In this document: piece by piece, positions 10,567 to 21,940 of the stretch | Layout: each line of letters starts with the position of its first letter | Numbering within the stretch: the stretch's first letter is position 1 | Made by a program: the position numbers and the translations under genes | From: Isoetes taiwanensis | Lineage: Eukaryota; Streptophyta; Lycopodiopsida; Isoetales; Isoetaceae | Assembly: GCA_021234155.1 (NCBI GenBank) | Contig: JAJEKV010000018.1 | Location: forward strand, 20,011,252-20,075,251 | Direction of reading: 5' to 3' | Length of the DNA: 64,000 nucleotides | The notes under the pieces: generated by a model | The model's input: the letters and a program-made list of their open reading frames with translations, nothing else | What the model was told of the DNA's origin: nothing | Databases searched by the model: none

Positions 10567-11073
10567 GTGCACATGACCGTAAGAGAGTTTAAGGTAGGTG
10601 ATAGCGTGTGGTTGAAGATCAAGGTTAAGCAAGCTAAGCTTCGGATTGGCGGCTGTAAGAAGCTTGCCCCTAGGTGGGCTGGTCCGTTCAAGATTTTAGA
10701 GAGAGTGGGCTCCCAAGCCTACAAGTTGTATCTCCCGCCCATCTCAAGGTTCACAAGGTTTTCCACGTAAGTTTATTAAAAGGCACAATCCTAACCCCGA
10801 GGAGGTTTTGGATACTCCAACTTTGTTGGAAATGACTAAGAACAAGTGGAAGTCGTGCCTGAATTACTTCTTGATAAGTCATTCAAGAAGACCCGTGAGG
10901 TCTCGGTTCCTCCAAAGATTTGGTCAAGTGGAAACACTTGCCCGTGGAAAACGCTGACTTGGGTATTGAAGCAAGATTTGGAGAAGCAATACCCGGAGTT
11001 CATGAAGGAGTTTGATGGGCGAAGTCGCCTCCCCCACTGGTCGACCCCACTCGCCGGCCAGAGGTTAGCTTAG
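10567..11073 (+). pseudogene. Integrase C-terminal GPF module and chromodomain remnant (element A)
   Basis: The frame 10567-10770 carries VGDSVWLKIKVKQAKL and LAPRWAGPFKILERVGSQAY, the GPY/F module typical of chromovirus integrases. EEVLDTP and a decayed chromodomain follow (LVKWKHLPV-like residues near 10920-10950), recognised by comparison with element B. In chromoviruses the chromodomain directs integration, often to heterochromatin by contacting methylated histone H3 (family knowledge). Confidence 0.7.
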
Positions 11074-11886
11074 TATGCTTCTTAGTTAGTTTTAAGTTCG
11101 CTCATGTCTTCTAGTTGGTAGAATACATGTGCCGTAATCTTGGAACGTGTAATGGCGATGATGAGATAAGCCTTTAAGGCATTCTCTAGGCCAACATGCA
11201 CCAGAGGTGCGCATGACCAATAGGGTCATGCGAGAGAGAGAAGGAAAGGCATGGTGCGATGATGGGACATCGGCCGGATGCTCCCCTATGCCACGATGTG
11301 GGGTCGCACACCGGGCCGTAGGGGGTCATGGTGAAGGTCAAAGTGATCATGCCGGCGATGATGGGATCGTGGAGACGTTCCCTAGCTTGAAACCCTTGGG
11401 GCATGATGCACTAGGGGTACTCGCACCGGTAAATCGAAGAGTACAAGGTAGCACTTGATCATGGGCGATGATGGGATCATCTTAAATGGTCCTTAAGCTC
11501 AAATCCGAAAGGGCCATGATCGAGTGCAAGGTATTGGTAAGGGGGGTGGTCCCCTAAAACCACAATTTTATTAATTAGACTAATGTAATGTGCTCCATGT
11601 GCAGGCAAGTGAGAAGGAGCATCGAGGTGGAGCGCATTACGAGAAGATGGGGGAACCATAATTAGATTATGAACCCTAATAACTCTTATAATAATGTTTT
11701 GAATTATTGTAAGGAGTAACCTTGTTAAGGCTATATAATTTTGTATAAGTACAAATATAGCCTAAATTTTGACATTTAACTCTTTAATAACAACTTGATT
11801 GTTGATTTAAGTATATGCCTTGTGTTGTTTTTGCAGGATCGAGTACGCTCGTCACCTTAGAGCAATGCTGAGGACAACATTGTCCT
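11074..11886 (+). other. Untranslated spacer between pol and 3' LTR (element A)
   Basis: No coding signal. The motif CGATGATGGGA recurs three times (near 11257, 11356 and 11466), each time followed by a similar context, suggesting internal degenerate repeats. It ends AT-rich before the polypurine tract. Confidence 0.5.
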
Positions 11887-11897
11887 AAGGGGGAGAA
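11887..11897 (+). promoter_or_regulatory. Polypurine tract (element A)
   Basis: AAGGGGGAGAA lies directly against the LTR start TGTGGCG. This is where plus-strand DNA synthesis would be primed. Confidence 0.8.
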
Positions 11898-13530
11898 TGT
11901 GGCGTTCCGAATATAACGCTTATAGATACGTGATATTCCTCGACCCGTCACCATACAAGTCTACCTAAGTAGCCTTGTATGCATTAGAAAGTGGCAAGGG
12001 GGTGCACATCTAAGTTAATTGTTTAACTTAGATAACCTTAGGATAAGACCATTTCCACATGGCCTTATCCTATTGAGCAACCGCCACACGGCCCATCCTA
12101 GTGGTGCCACGTGGCATCCCATGTGGACCCACACCTATAATAGCTCTAACCCTAACCTAGACCCTTTTCCCGACCTAGCACCTAAACCCTCATCTTTCGG
12201 CAAAAACCCGCTTCGAAAGCATCGCTCGTCGTAGCCTAGCCTAGAGCAAAGCCCACTGGAAGGTGTGTATGATCGTAGAGGGAGCAAGTCTTGAGCCACG
12301 CCAAGGAGCATGGAGACGCCGAGGATGGGAGGAAGCGCCTCGGGAGGTAGGTTGAGTAGAGTTCATGTCAGGTTCATCCGGGAGTTAGCACTCCAGATGG
12401 GTTAGTATTTCGTAGCTAGAGTAGAGCCACCCTAGATCCTTTGTTGAACATCTTGAACCCTAACCAATGAACCCTAACTGTTAGTTAGATATGTATGATT
12501 AGGTTAAGATGTTCATATGATATTGTTCATGATGATTATGTGATGATGGTTGATCATGTTTGTTCCTCTTGTGTTGGGAAGGGGGGTAGAGACCTAGGGC
12601 CATATGTAGTATGCTCCTAGTATGGATCCCTTAGTTCCTATTAGTTGCGGCCTGTGCATAGGAACCCACCGGGCTAAGGAGGCTATGAAGTGACTCAGCA
12701 CTACACAACGGGGCTAGAGGCAATATGGAGGGAGGATCCCCGGCCGAAAGGGCTACGGGGGATCCCATAGTGGGCTAGGCTTATGGCCGGTCACTTCGTG
12801 GGCGGGCATGGGTCCGACACCTCCCGGGCGAAGGTGTTGCCCCGCCTCTCAAGAGTTGCAAGTGTCGCTTGGCTCTTGTTTTGGGGGTTCAGTCGGCACG
12901 AACCGTGTGTGTCGCCACGCGATTCTCTAGCCGCCGTGGGAGCCTCTAGACCCCTGGAAGGGGAGATGCAACCCTTCCTACCTCAACGGACCCGGGAGAT
13001 GTAACCTGGAGTAGTCCCGATGGGTGATGCCATGGGATTGCGTATCCGGAAGGTTAGAGTCATGCCAAAGCCTGATCTAGCCCATCTGCAAAGTATGCAC
13101 AGGAGGAGCGGATGGAGTGGTCAACCCTAGCCATTGTCTTATGCCAGCCCCGCCATTGTTATGATTCGGTCTGATCTATCTTGAGGCCTAGCTAGTCAGT
13201 CGACTTCCCTATGTGTCGGAGCCCCGGGTAGGAGCTCTCATGTTTTATGGCATATGATTATGTTCTTTGCATCTATGGATATGTGGATGAGCTTCCCTTC
13301 GAGGTAGTATGTTGTGTTGCTTTGTATTGCTAGTTCTGACGATGTTATGCTTCCGCTGTGATAGGAGCCCATAGGGGAAGGGCACGCAAGACACCTTCGT
13401 GTCCCCTACCCGCACTACGATCATCTCAGAGTGCGGGATAGACGGAGGGCCTGTGCGGTTGTTGAGCCGGACGGGGGATTTCCTGCCGAGTGTACGGCCG
13501 GGCGCCGTATGTTTAGCAGGGAGCGTCACA
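11898..13530 (+). repeat. 3' LTR of element A (1,633 bp)
   Basis: Begins TGTGGCGTTCCG immediately after the polypurine tract and ends GGAGCGTCACA, giving TG...CA ends with near-inverted termini (TGTGGCG / CGTCACA). Segments match the LTRs of element B on the opposite strand, for example the stretch around 12590-12640 that pairs with 29745-29765. No 5' partner is found in the window, so a target duplication cannot be tested. Small frames inside it are not genes. Confidence 0.8.
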
Positions 13531-15699
13531 AGACACGACAAAGAATGGATAACACGATTTTGCACTACCCCGCTCAAAAAATGGTGCCCAATTTCGTGGC
13601 TGTGGAATATACGTCCTCCTTCCATTTACAATTGGAAATCAAGATTCAAGCATAGTATTAATTTTTTTTTTGTTTTTGTTTTTGTTTTCGAAATTATTTA
13701 TGGATCCATTGTTCTCGTTAACCAAATGCCTAGCATCAAAACAAATTAAGCGGAGCCTTGTGAAATGGTACACCGAGCACTTACACAAGGGTTAAAGACA
13801 AAAGAAAATGAGGGATGCCTACCCCTCTTTTCAACACGAAGAAATGAAACACTTTAAATAGGAAAATGTAAGGGGTAGATAACGCCCTGGCCAGAGGGCG
13901 TTATGGGACTAAAATTCAAGGGCAATATGGCCATGGCCAAAATGGCGAGGGCTCCCTAATTTAACCACCATCGTCTCAACCTTTCAAGTGCTGCCTCAAG
14001 TTATTGCATAGCGTCTTAATCATTTTTTTCTGTTTCACTGTTTCTAAACTATCCGATTTCTTCTTGCTCGGTGAAGCGACTTGGTTTCATTGTCTAATTA
14101 TAAACCTTACCAAAAAAAAAAGGGGGATAATAGAGAGTAGCATGTCGTTCTCTATATATGGTTGATTCGAAGGTCATTCACATGGGTCTTCCAGTAGCAT
14201 GACGGTAACATGACATAATTGCCCAAGCCTAGAGAATACTCCTACTTGCTACTGTCATAAACCTAAACATGCCATACTCTTCCAGCTATCTTGGCCGCCA
14301 ACACTATGCCAACAACATAATAATGTTTTAGATAGATCTCCGACTATGCAAACACTCTGACTCGTGGCACCATCACTCGGCCACCAATAATTAGCATAAG
14401 AAACGTTAGTCATGCCAACAATAGTTTAACATAGCAAACATTAATTTAAATTTATCTAGTTAACTTCAATACCATCTTTTAGAATGTGGCTTAAATTAGA
14501 ACAAAGTTCAAATGTCCAAACATGCCGTCAAACTAAGAAGCGAGCTGGTTGGGAAGAGAAATGTTCGCGGCGGCCTTGGCCGCCGCGATAAATTTCTTGT
14601 ACTGATAAGGCAAAGAACAAAGAACCGAAGGCGCGTTTTACAAAGGAACACAACAATGACCTAGCAAAGAAGAAAGAGTGACCCAGCAAAGAAGAAAGAG
14701 TCAGTTTTACAAAGGAACAAAATAGTGATCCAGCAGATGGTATGTGTGTCAGTGGTTTGCTTTGTTGCTCTCTTTTTATTTTTTATTTTATTTTTTTGCA
14801 TTAATGCAAGTTTCTGTATCATTTGACATTTGTAGGTTTCTTGAAGTTTATTTGGTAAAAAAACAGTGCAAGAATTTCTTGTGTGTTTGCATATTTTCAT
14901 CACAGGAATCAATCTGTTTAAATCCTTTCTGTCTGCTTTCAGCAAAAAGCTTTGCACAGTTTATTGGAATTTATTCTAATTTGCTCTGTGCATTTGTTAT
15001 AGCAGCAAACTGAGGCCAAAGTATTGAAAAAGATCCTTCCAGGTATTATGATCTTGTTGGACATTTCTGAGAAATCATGATTAAATGATGGTGTTGGAAT
15101 CATATCCATCTGGCCATCTTGTCATACTGAATGATTACAATAAATGCATCCTGGATCATAAAGCCTGATCAAAAAGCCTATTGCATCTCTGTTTGAGCCT
15201 TTCAAAAATCTCTTAATATTTTTTTATGATTAGTTAGTTCTTGTTGAACATGTTAAATCTTAATTTGAAGCCTGACATGGATAACAACTGCATTGAAGTA
15301 TTGAAGCCTACAGTTCCCAAGTCGTGTTACAGTTTTCACTCTAACATATGCTCTTGGATGGATGCAAGTGAGCTTTGGTCCTTGACTTTTGATAGGGAGT
15401 ATCTATTCAACAAGAGAGCCATGGCGGTATTTTTGAGTAGTTTCTGAGAATGTTATGAGATCAAATCATTGTAAAATTTGAAATGAGATGTGACCATCAT
15501 GCAATGCATATATTATTGTTTTATATCTTTAGTATAGTTTTATCTTATGCGGAGATTTGTTTTGCTATGCATTGTTATGATATGCTATACAACACACATT
15601 TGTTTTCAGGAAAAACATTGTCACGTGCTCTGTGGTAGGAGTACATCATTTCATATTTTACTTTGATGGCTTTACGCCTTTCTCATAAATTTCTCTCTA
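13531..15699. other. No supported gene; contains repeated hairpin at 14566
   Basis: Mostly AT-rich intergenic DNA with homopolymer runs. An open frame at 15241-15447 ends near a possible splice donor but has no recognised domain. The only clear structure is the GC-rich palindrome listed separately. Confidence 0.45.
14545..14601 (+). repeat. GC-rich palindrome, copy 1 (possible Helitron-type 3' end)
   Basis: CGCGGCGGCC-TT-GGCCGCCGCG at 14566-14587 is a perfect 10 bp stem with a 2-base loop, in otherwise AT-rich DNA. The flanks extend the symmetry imperfectly (GAAATGTT / ATAAATTTC). The same roughly 55 bp occurs at 47890-47945. It is followed within 15 bases by CTGA and then T, which fits the Helitron 3' rule of hairpin then CTRR, but the second copy lacks a clean CTRR. 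Confidence 0.5.
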
Positions 15700-16447
15700 T
15701 TTTAGATGGCATATTCCAGCAATAAATGGGCCAAGGATCTCTATGATCGGGGATATGGTAGTCCCATCACACTCTATGCCTGATGCCCAGGGACAGGCTG
15801 CACACCTGAATGGGCGCTTTGCCACCATTCTGTGGGATGCAGCCACTCGTGCAAAGCCTAAAACAGAGCATTACCACACGCAAGTGAATCCAACACTGGA
15901 ACATGGCCCACACCAGTACTTGAAAGCGCATATATCTATGAAGAAACAGAGAGCTATTGCCTCCGTGAGGACGGGGTCCCATCATCTCAGAATTGAAACA
16001 GGTCGTTGGACTACAGATGGAGGGCAGAGAATCCCCCGGCATGAGAGAATATGCCAGTGTTGCCACATGCGGACAGTAGAGAATGAGCACCATGCTCTGC
16101 AAGAGTGTCCGGCATATACGCATATCCGAGCAACACATGCTGATCTTAGATGCTCTGCGGCATCGCTGCATCAATTGCTGGCATCGCCAATGGTTGCACG
16201 TCTCACATCCTACATTTTGCAAGTCTCTACCGTCAGAGAATCCCTAATAGGGCAAGGGATCTGAGAGCCTACTACCAGGGTTTTTCCTCCCATGTGGGGG
16301 TTTTTTCATCCCAGTAGTAGGGACACATTGTATAGTAGCATTTGTCTTTTTGGTGTGGTTTTATCTGCTTTGTGTACTGCATGTACCGTCTCATAGGTCA
16401 AGTTTGGCCTCCGCGGACGTTAAAATATACTTCCTTCCTTCCTTCCT
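15700..16447 (+). mobile_element. 5'-truncated LINE, 3' end of ORF2 with (CTTC)n tail
   Basis: The frame 15743-16264 is the C-terminal end of a LINE ORF2. It has VNPTLEHGPHQYL, SVRTGSHHLRIETGRW, then a Cys/His knuckle CQCCHMRTVENEHHALQEC ending in PAYTHIR, the same layout as the LINEs at 59.6-62.0 kb. After the stop at 16264, a 3' untranslated region ends GGACGTTAAAATATA and then (CTTC)n at 16431-16447, the kind of microsatellite tail these LINEs use instead of poly(A). RT and endonuclease are absent. Confidence 0.8.
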
Positions 16448-16517
16448 AAAACATGATTTATATGTGTTCTATTTGAAGTATTTGGATTTTAAGATGAGTT
16501 TGGTTTTGGTTTTCCAG

Positions 16518-16690
16518 TTATGGAAGAAGATATTGATGGAAATGATATTTATCCAAAAAATAAATCCCTTGTTTTTAAACATGGAAAATATGTTATACAT
16601 GAGGAAGGAGAGAAGATGGTGTGCTATATCCATCTGCTATACTGCAATCGTGCCTTTGAACATCTATATATAGTACTAAAAGCAAAATAA
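16518..16690 (+). CDS. Candidate exon, unknown protein
   Basis: An open segment after a pyrimidine-rich acceptor (gttttccag) starts ATGGAAGAAGATATTGATGG and encodes EEDIDGNDIYPKNKS followed by a Lys/His-containing stretch, ending at TAA 16688-16690. The first bases resemble the candidate exon at 17597 (both encode EDIDG after an acceptor), suggesting duplicated exons. No domain is recognised. It may be part of the B3-type gene downstream or noise. Confidence 0.28.
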
Positions 16691-17596
16691 GATGATAGTT
16701 TGTGCACGATCTTGGCCATTGATTTCCTTGCATTCCACCACTTTCATTGTATGCCGTGAGATTTATTTTTTTTATTATTATTTTTTATTTTTAATGATGA
16801 ACGCTTTGTTTTGTGACGTGGTCGGGCAAATCAGATAACCACTCATTCTCTCTTGCTTTGAAATGGCAGAAATGAGGAAACCTCTTCTCTTCATGCTACA
16901 TACACTGCAAAGCTTGTTCGATTTGGGTGCATGTACTTAAGTGAAGGTGTCCGACGGACATAGCCATGCTTCATCGACCCTTCTACTGTTCCTTTGATGT
17001 TCTGAACTTGGCTATCCCTGCTTCGATGGCATGGCCTTGGCGATTCTGTAAGATTTTAAGCTTTGCATCACTCTACTATACCATGGTGGCGAACCAAGTG
17101 GTTTAACGGAGTTGAAAGGCATTTTTTATTTTTTGGTTGCCTATTGCTTCGAGTCTGCCATGGCGAGGAACTTCATTAGCCATTTTATAATTTCATCTAA
17201 ACTTCCACAGACCTAGGCAAAAGCAAATGGCGGAGAAATTTTAAAGCTGTTTAGTTTTCATACAGAAGGGGCCAGAGTGCCGCTCTAAGCGGTGGCGGGA
17301 TTTGCATTTGGCGATGGGTATGGCACCGCTCTGTGATGACGCCACTGAAACAATTAAACAGACAATCAAATAGAGTGATGATTCTGAGGTATGCCGGATT
17401 TGAAGTTCAAAATTAATGTTGAAGACCCAGCAATAGAGGTATGCCAAATTTGAACTTGGAGCCCATCAGAATATAATCCCGTCCTTCAGGTTATCTGGCT
17501 CGATTGGGTCTTATTTATTTCTTTGTTTTTTTTTTCTTTTTTCGAAAGTTTTGCTTACCCATTGCTTCGTATGCATTTTTGGCATAAACAGTTCAG
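16691..17596. other. No supported gene
   Basis: Poly-T/AT-rich, intron-like DNA. A short imperfect duplication, GAGGTATGCC followed by TTTGAA, occurs at about 17387 and 17436. Confidence 0.4.
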
Positions 17597-17746
17597 AAGG
17601 AAGATATCGACGGCATGCCAATTGATAAGGCGAAGGAAGAATCTTCATTCAATGAAATAACAAACGCTGGTCTCCCTTATCGAGCCAAGAAAGAACCACA
17701 AAAGAACAACAATGGACCGGAAGAGATTAATCGACCATTCATTCGA
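17597..17746 (+). CDS. Candidate exon, unknown protein (50 codons)
   Basis: Bounded by an acceptor (acagttcag) and a donor (CGA|GTATGT), it is exactly 50 codons with no stop, phase 0 at both ends. It encodes KEDIDGMPIDKAKEESS, then a Lys/Asn-rich stretch ending PEEINRPFIR. The charged composition suggests a linker. It shares phase 0 with the exons at 19246 and 22843, so the three could be spliced together (inference). Confidence 0.35.
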
Positions 17747-18105
17747 GTATGTTTAGTGTTTTAGGGTTTTGCATGTGCATGTTTTTTTCTCTGAATATGT
17801 GTTTGTGCTTTCTTTCATGCAGATGCTACAGTTTGATAGTGCCGCTTTGTTGAATGGATTGCTAGATTTTGGATTGTATAATAGGACGTGAATTGATCCT
17901 GGGTGTTTCTTGAGTCTAGCATTTTTTCCTATGCCTATTCCTGCTGGACAATACGAGGTTCTTCCTGCAAAGCAATTTATTGATTAACATAGTCTGTTTG
18001 CAGTCTCAATGATTACATACTATAACCGTTGGCATTATTAAGATTTATGTAGCACGCCCCATTCATCTTGATCTGCCTCAGACAATTGTTGTTCAAAGTG
18101 GGCCC
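17747..18105. other. No supported gene
   Basis: AT-rich sequence with a short stop-free stretch (17821-17891) after a tttcatgcag acceptor. Nothing recognised. Confidence 0.35.
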
Positions 18106-18702
18106 ATGTTCTTTCCGTTCAAGCTACGATTGTTAAATGGCCCAGAGCTGGCTGCCATGTTCCCTGAGGCCCCTCTCTTTGCTCAATATCGTAAGTCTTA
18201 CCAGCAGGCTCCTCCAGTTGCCTCTGCTACAAATCCTACTCCTAGCTCTGCTCTTTCTTCAATGGATGTCTCGCATCCCCCTGTGACTTCCTCTACAGTC
18301 CCAGTTTACCACGAATGATAACATTTCCATACCATAATCTTTTGTGAGTAAATTCTTGAATCCTTAAAACTTCCCATTCTATAATGATAGTTTACAGTTT
18401 GTTTTTGTGTAGTTATAACGTGAGTATTGTAGAAGGAATTAATACACCTGTAAAAGTGTTGCTCAGCATGTTTGGCTTTTGATTTGCTTGATTTTTTATA
18501 TCCAGGGGTGCAACTACAAAGGGAAACCCAACATTCACCATCAAATGCAGCAGCATCTGAGGGCTTGCTAGCAAACCAAGTGCCTCTTGCTGCACAAGAA
18601 AATAATATTGGTGCAACACAAGTTGCCAGAGGTGCTAGGCCCAGGCATAGGATTTTGGGTGTTGGGTTTGAAACTTGCTTCTTATTATCAAGCTTGCAGT
18701 AG
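18106..18702 (+). CDS. Candidate Pro/Ser/Gln-rich exons, unknown
   Basis: Two coding-like segments. The first (18106-18318) encodes FPFKLRLLNGPELAAMFPEA and then a Pro/Ser/Thr-rich tail ending in a stop. The second follows an acceptor (tatatccag near 18507), reads QLQRETQHSPSNAAASEGLL and QENNIGATQVAR, and ends at a donor (AGAG|GTGCTA, near 18635). Composition resembles disordered regions of plant nuclear proteins. No domain, so the call is weak. Confidence 0.25.
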
Positions 18703-19245
18703 TACTCTTCTTTTTCAATTAACATGGTTCAAAGGACAAGTTCTTCTTACTAATGTGCTTTGCATATCTTGTATATTATAAGTGTTTTGCCTTATGTTGG
18801 TAGCGTTACCAATTAGAAGTTCTAGATCGAATGTTGAAGATCCACACTCGATTGGGTTGTCATATTGATTTCTAAATATTTTGCTCCGTAGCCATGCATT
18901 TGCATCTCAAAACACTCATTTTTCAATACTTCTTCAAATTTTGTTCTTGATTTTTAACTTTCTAAGATGATCCAAGTAGAAAAAACATTCGAGCATAATC
19001 AGTTGCATTAAAGCCTTTTTTTTGTGAATTCGAGCTAAATCAAATTTCCCTTATTGAATAGCTCTAATCTTCAGATTGGGCTATCTGCTGCATATAAGAA
19101 TTGGTGATTGTGGACTTGCAGGCTTTGATCCTTGTTGTTGATTTTGGTAGTTGTATGGTTTATCATATATGTTGTGCATGCAACAGGCACTTTTATTATC
19201 TTCATCCTGCTGCAATCATTCAATATTCACATATTTCTTTTGCAG

Positions 19246-19377
19246 AAACTCAGACAGATGTATAGTATTCCACATGGGTGTGTGGTTCAGATAGTTGATG
19301 AGAATCTCATAGCAAATTTTCTGCTCAAAGGAGTTGTTAATTTTATGTTGGAATGGAAAAGCGTAACAATTTATGAG
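19246..19377 (+). CDS. Candidate exon, possible N-terminal half of a B3-like domain
   Basis: Flanked by an acceptor (cttttgcag) and a donor (GAG|GTAAAG), 44 codons, phase 0. It reads YSIPHGCVVQIVDENLIAN then LLKGVVNFMLEWKSVTIYE. The pattern 'IP...L.....LKG.....EWKV' is compatible with the first strands of a plant B3 DNA-binding domain. It precedes the clear B3 exons at 22843, though the MITE and a long AT-rich stretch intervene. Weak identification. Confidence 0.3.
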
Positions 19378-20340
19378 GTAAAGCACCAGTAGTTAGATCC
19401 TATTTATGAAATGGGCACTGTTATTTATCTCTTGCAGCAGATGGATGTCCATTTTGTGTTCCATGTAAGTTTAACCTAGCTTGCTGCTCACAAATTTCGT
19501 TCCTTAATGGCACTATGTAGTCTCGGGTATTCTGAAGTAGTGCTTGACATGTTTGTATGCAGAGGCTTCAATGATTATTTGTTCGCATTCATTTTATTCA
19601 TGGACTTTAGATAAGTGTGTTAGTAGTACCATCATTCCTACCAATTCCAACCAACTCTTTTGCTGCCCAAGCTATGATGCATCGGAGTTTAGAACAAGAC
19701 ACATGGTAATTAGCCGAACATTCTACTTGCTCATAATGTCCTCTCGATTTTTTGCATATTGTTTTATTATTGAAATGTTTTAAGACAGGACATGTGGATG
19801 AATGGTGCAGGTATTGGATCTGTAAGATGGACATACTGCCCAAAAAGATTACAGTTGTTAGCACTTATTTTGAAAGGGAGGGAAATATCTTCTGATGTAA
19901 AGACAATCAACATGACTTTCCTTGGTTACATTGCAAACAAGAGCAAACAATTTAAAGCGATTGAATACGGATTTGGTTTACTTATACAGGAATGGCAATC
20001 TACTTGCCATTCCCGGGATGTGCGCATCGCCCTATTGACATCCCAGAAATAAAGTTTTCATCATACTTCTTCAAAAAACAATAAAGTTATCTACAATCGA
20101 ATTTGCTGAATGACAATTTTGATGATTGGCTTCGTATTGTTATTTTAAACGGTTGCTCAAGTGATTTGAAACTAGAAGGATTAGATGGTAATGGAAGCTA
20201 AAAGTTTCCATTACTGATTACAATATAACAATGTAATTTTGGTGAACAAAGCAATAGAAATACGGTTTACTTTGTTATATAACAATGCATATACTTAGTA
20301 ATAAATAATATTTGATATGAAATCATCATTTAGAGGAGCA
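19378..20340. other. No supported gene
   Basis: Several short frames (19544-19783, 19792-20052) without recognisable domains; AT-rich and intron-like. Confidence 0.35.
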
Positions 20341-20745
20341 TTCTTCAGAGCTCGGAAGGCCACACTGCTCAGGAAGAGCAAGGACCAAGGACATGTTAAG
20401 AAAGGAAGGGCCAACAAGGGCGGTCAAGAAGGCGCAGAGGCAATCATGCGTCCATGAACGGAGGGTAGTGCAACATTCTCCCGCGGTTTCCATTTTTAGC
20501 ATTGTTACAACCACCATTGCCATGGTTATTGCCTTTGCAGTCCCGGAGCTTGCCATATCTTTTCTTTTGCTCTGTGTTTGGGACAACTTGATTATCTTTT
20601 ATATGGCCTTGGATCCCTCATGTAGATTTCTTTGCCTTAATATTTTTATTGTAGATCTCTTTGCATGACCCTCAATGCTAGCAGGAAAAAAATTGGAATC
20701 CCAATTGGTGGACGTTAAAAAAACTATTCTATTCTATTCTATTCT
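20341..20745 (+). mobile_element. LINE 3' end remnant with (ATTCT)n tail
   Basis: Ends GGACGTTAAAAAAACT and then (ATTCT)n at 20724-20745. The GGACGTTAAAA block matches the end of the LINE at 15700-16447, whose tail is (CTTC)n. No ORF2 motif is preserved upstream, so only the 3' untranslated end is supported. Confidence 0.5.
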
Positions 20746-21936
20746 CTTCTTGCAAACAAAAAAGAACAAGTATTTCTATTTGTAAAAGAAATGAAATGAA
20801 CTCCCCTTATTCCTCACACACCCTTTATGAAGCATATCCTTTTGACAAAATAATTGCCCTGTATCCACACCGTTGAGGCTCTGAATCTTGACAAAAAAAA
20901 TAATTGGCCCGTATCCAGAATCATGATTTTATTCATTCCACATTTCTATGTTTTTCGTAAGCATTTTTAGTATCTCACTATATTTATGTTTAGTTAACAT
21001 ATATAATCATTTTTGGGTTGCCCCCAAAACACATCCATAATCAGGTTTTTATTCATTCTACATTCTATGTTTTTTGTAATACATGCACATGCCAATACTT
21101 CATTATTAGCCAAGACCCATAATGTATAGGTTATAACAAAGCACTGCAATGTCAAAATCAACATACAATCGTTCCTTGATTCATCACATATTTCCACTTG
21201 CACATACGCAACATTTTTAAACTATCTATCTACCTACCTACCTACCTACCTACCCAGCCGTCCGTCCGTCCGTCCGTCGATCTATCTACAAGTTTTTTAA
21301 TCGATGTGGTGGTGTATGGTTGACTGTTGCATGTCTTGGTTTTTGGATGTTGTTGTGGTAAGATGTTGTGGTCAAGTTGTAAGGGGAATGTTAAGCACAA
21401 TAGTTTGAGTTGGGTAAAAAAAATTTGGAAGTCATTTTAGCTTGTTGAAGTTGGTTTGTTTGAACTTAAGATTGAATTGTTAGTTCGAAGTTGGCAGATA
21501 TTTGTTAGTTTGAATTGTTAGGATTTGTTTGAATAGGTAACTAATGTAGGCTATGTAGGAAAGATGAGTGGTTAATGTAGTGTGCGCAAGGACATTTATG
21601 TAAAGTGTATTTTATTCCGAATATTGAGATGCCATCTTTATTTCTTACTAGTGTTAGGATCTAAGATAATCAATGAGCTAGGATGTAATTAATGAGGTAG
21701 CATCTAAGATAATAATTAATAATGATAGGATACGCCTATATGTAATAATGAGAGTAGACTATGGCATTCTTGTTATCCCTTTTTTAATTATCTTGCTTAC
21801 AATCATTTGGTTTTGGCGTAACAGAGAATTTCGTCTGTTTTGTCGGATTGAAATCGGTGGTGCTGCATAGCTCCGGTGATGGCGACCGTTTTTTTAGTAC
21901 ATGTTAAATTTGGGCAGCTGTTGACAAGTGAAGTCG
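20746..21936. other. No supported gene; compound microsatellite at 21221-21290
   Basis: Contains a compound tetranucleotide run (ATCT)n-(ACCT)n-(CCGT)n-(ATCT)n at 21221-21290, possibly another LINE-type tail or a locally generated microsatellite. A phrase CAAAATAATTG.CC.GTATCCA is repeated at about 20845 and 20895, and a phrase around TTTTTATTCATTC at about 20930 and 21045. No gene. Confidence 0.5.
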
Positions 21937-21940
21937 TGAT

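Larger units (their letters stand above)
2567..13530 (+). mobile_element. Element A: left-truncated Ty3/gypsy chromovirus-type retrotransposon with histone-H3-like ORF
   Basis: The order along the plus strand is H3-like ORF, spacer with TATA box, accessory ORF2, gag, protease, RT/RNase H, integrase with chromodomain, polypurine tract, 3' LTR. The domain order and the chromodomain place it among chromoviruses. No 5' LTR or primer site is visible upstream of 2567, so the left end is deleted or diverged beyond recognition. Its coding regions carry many stops and frameshifts. It is related to element B (28785-41805): the LTRs begin alike (TGTGRCGTTCC) and protein motifs align along the internal region. 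The right boundary is the LTR end GTCACA at 13525-13530. Confidence 0.85.

Noticed and set aside
21221-21290. CRISPR-like array at the tetranucleotide repeats
   Set aside because: Simple compound microsatellite without unique spacers; eukaryotic context.
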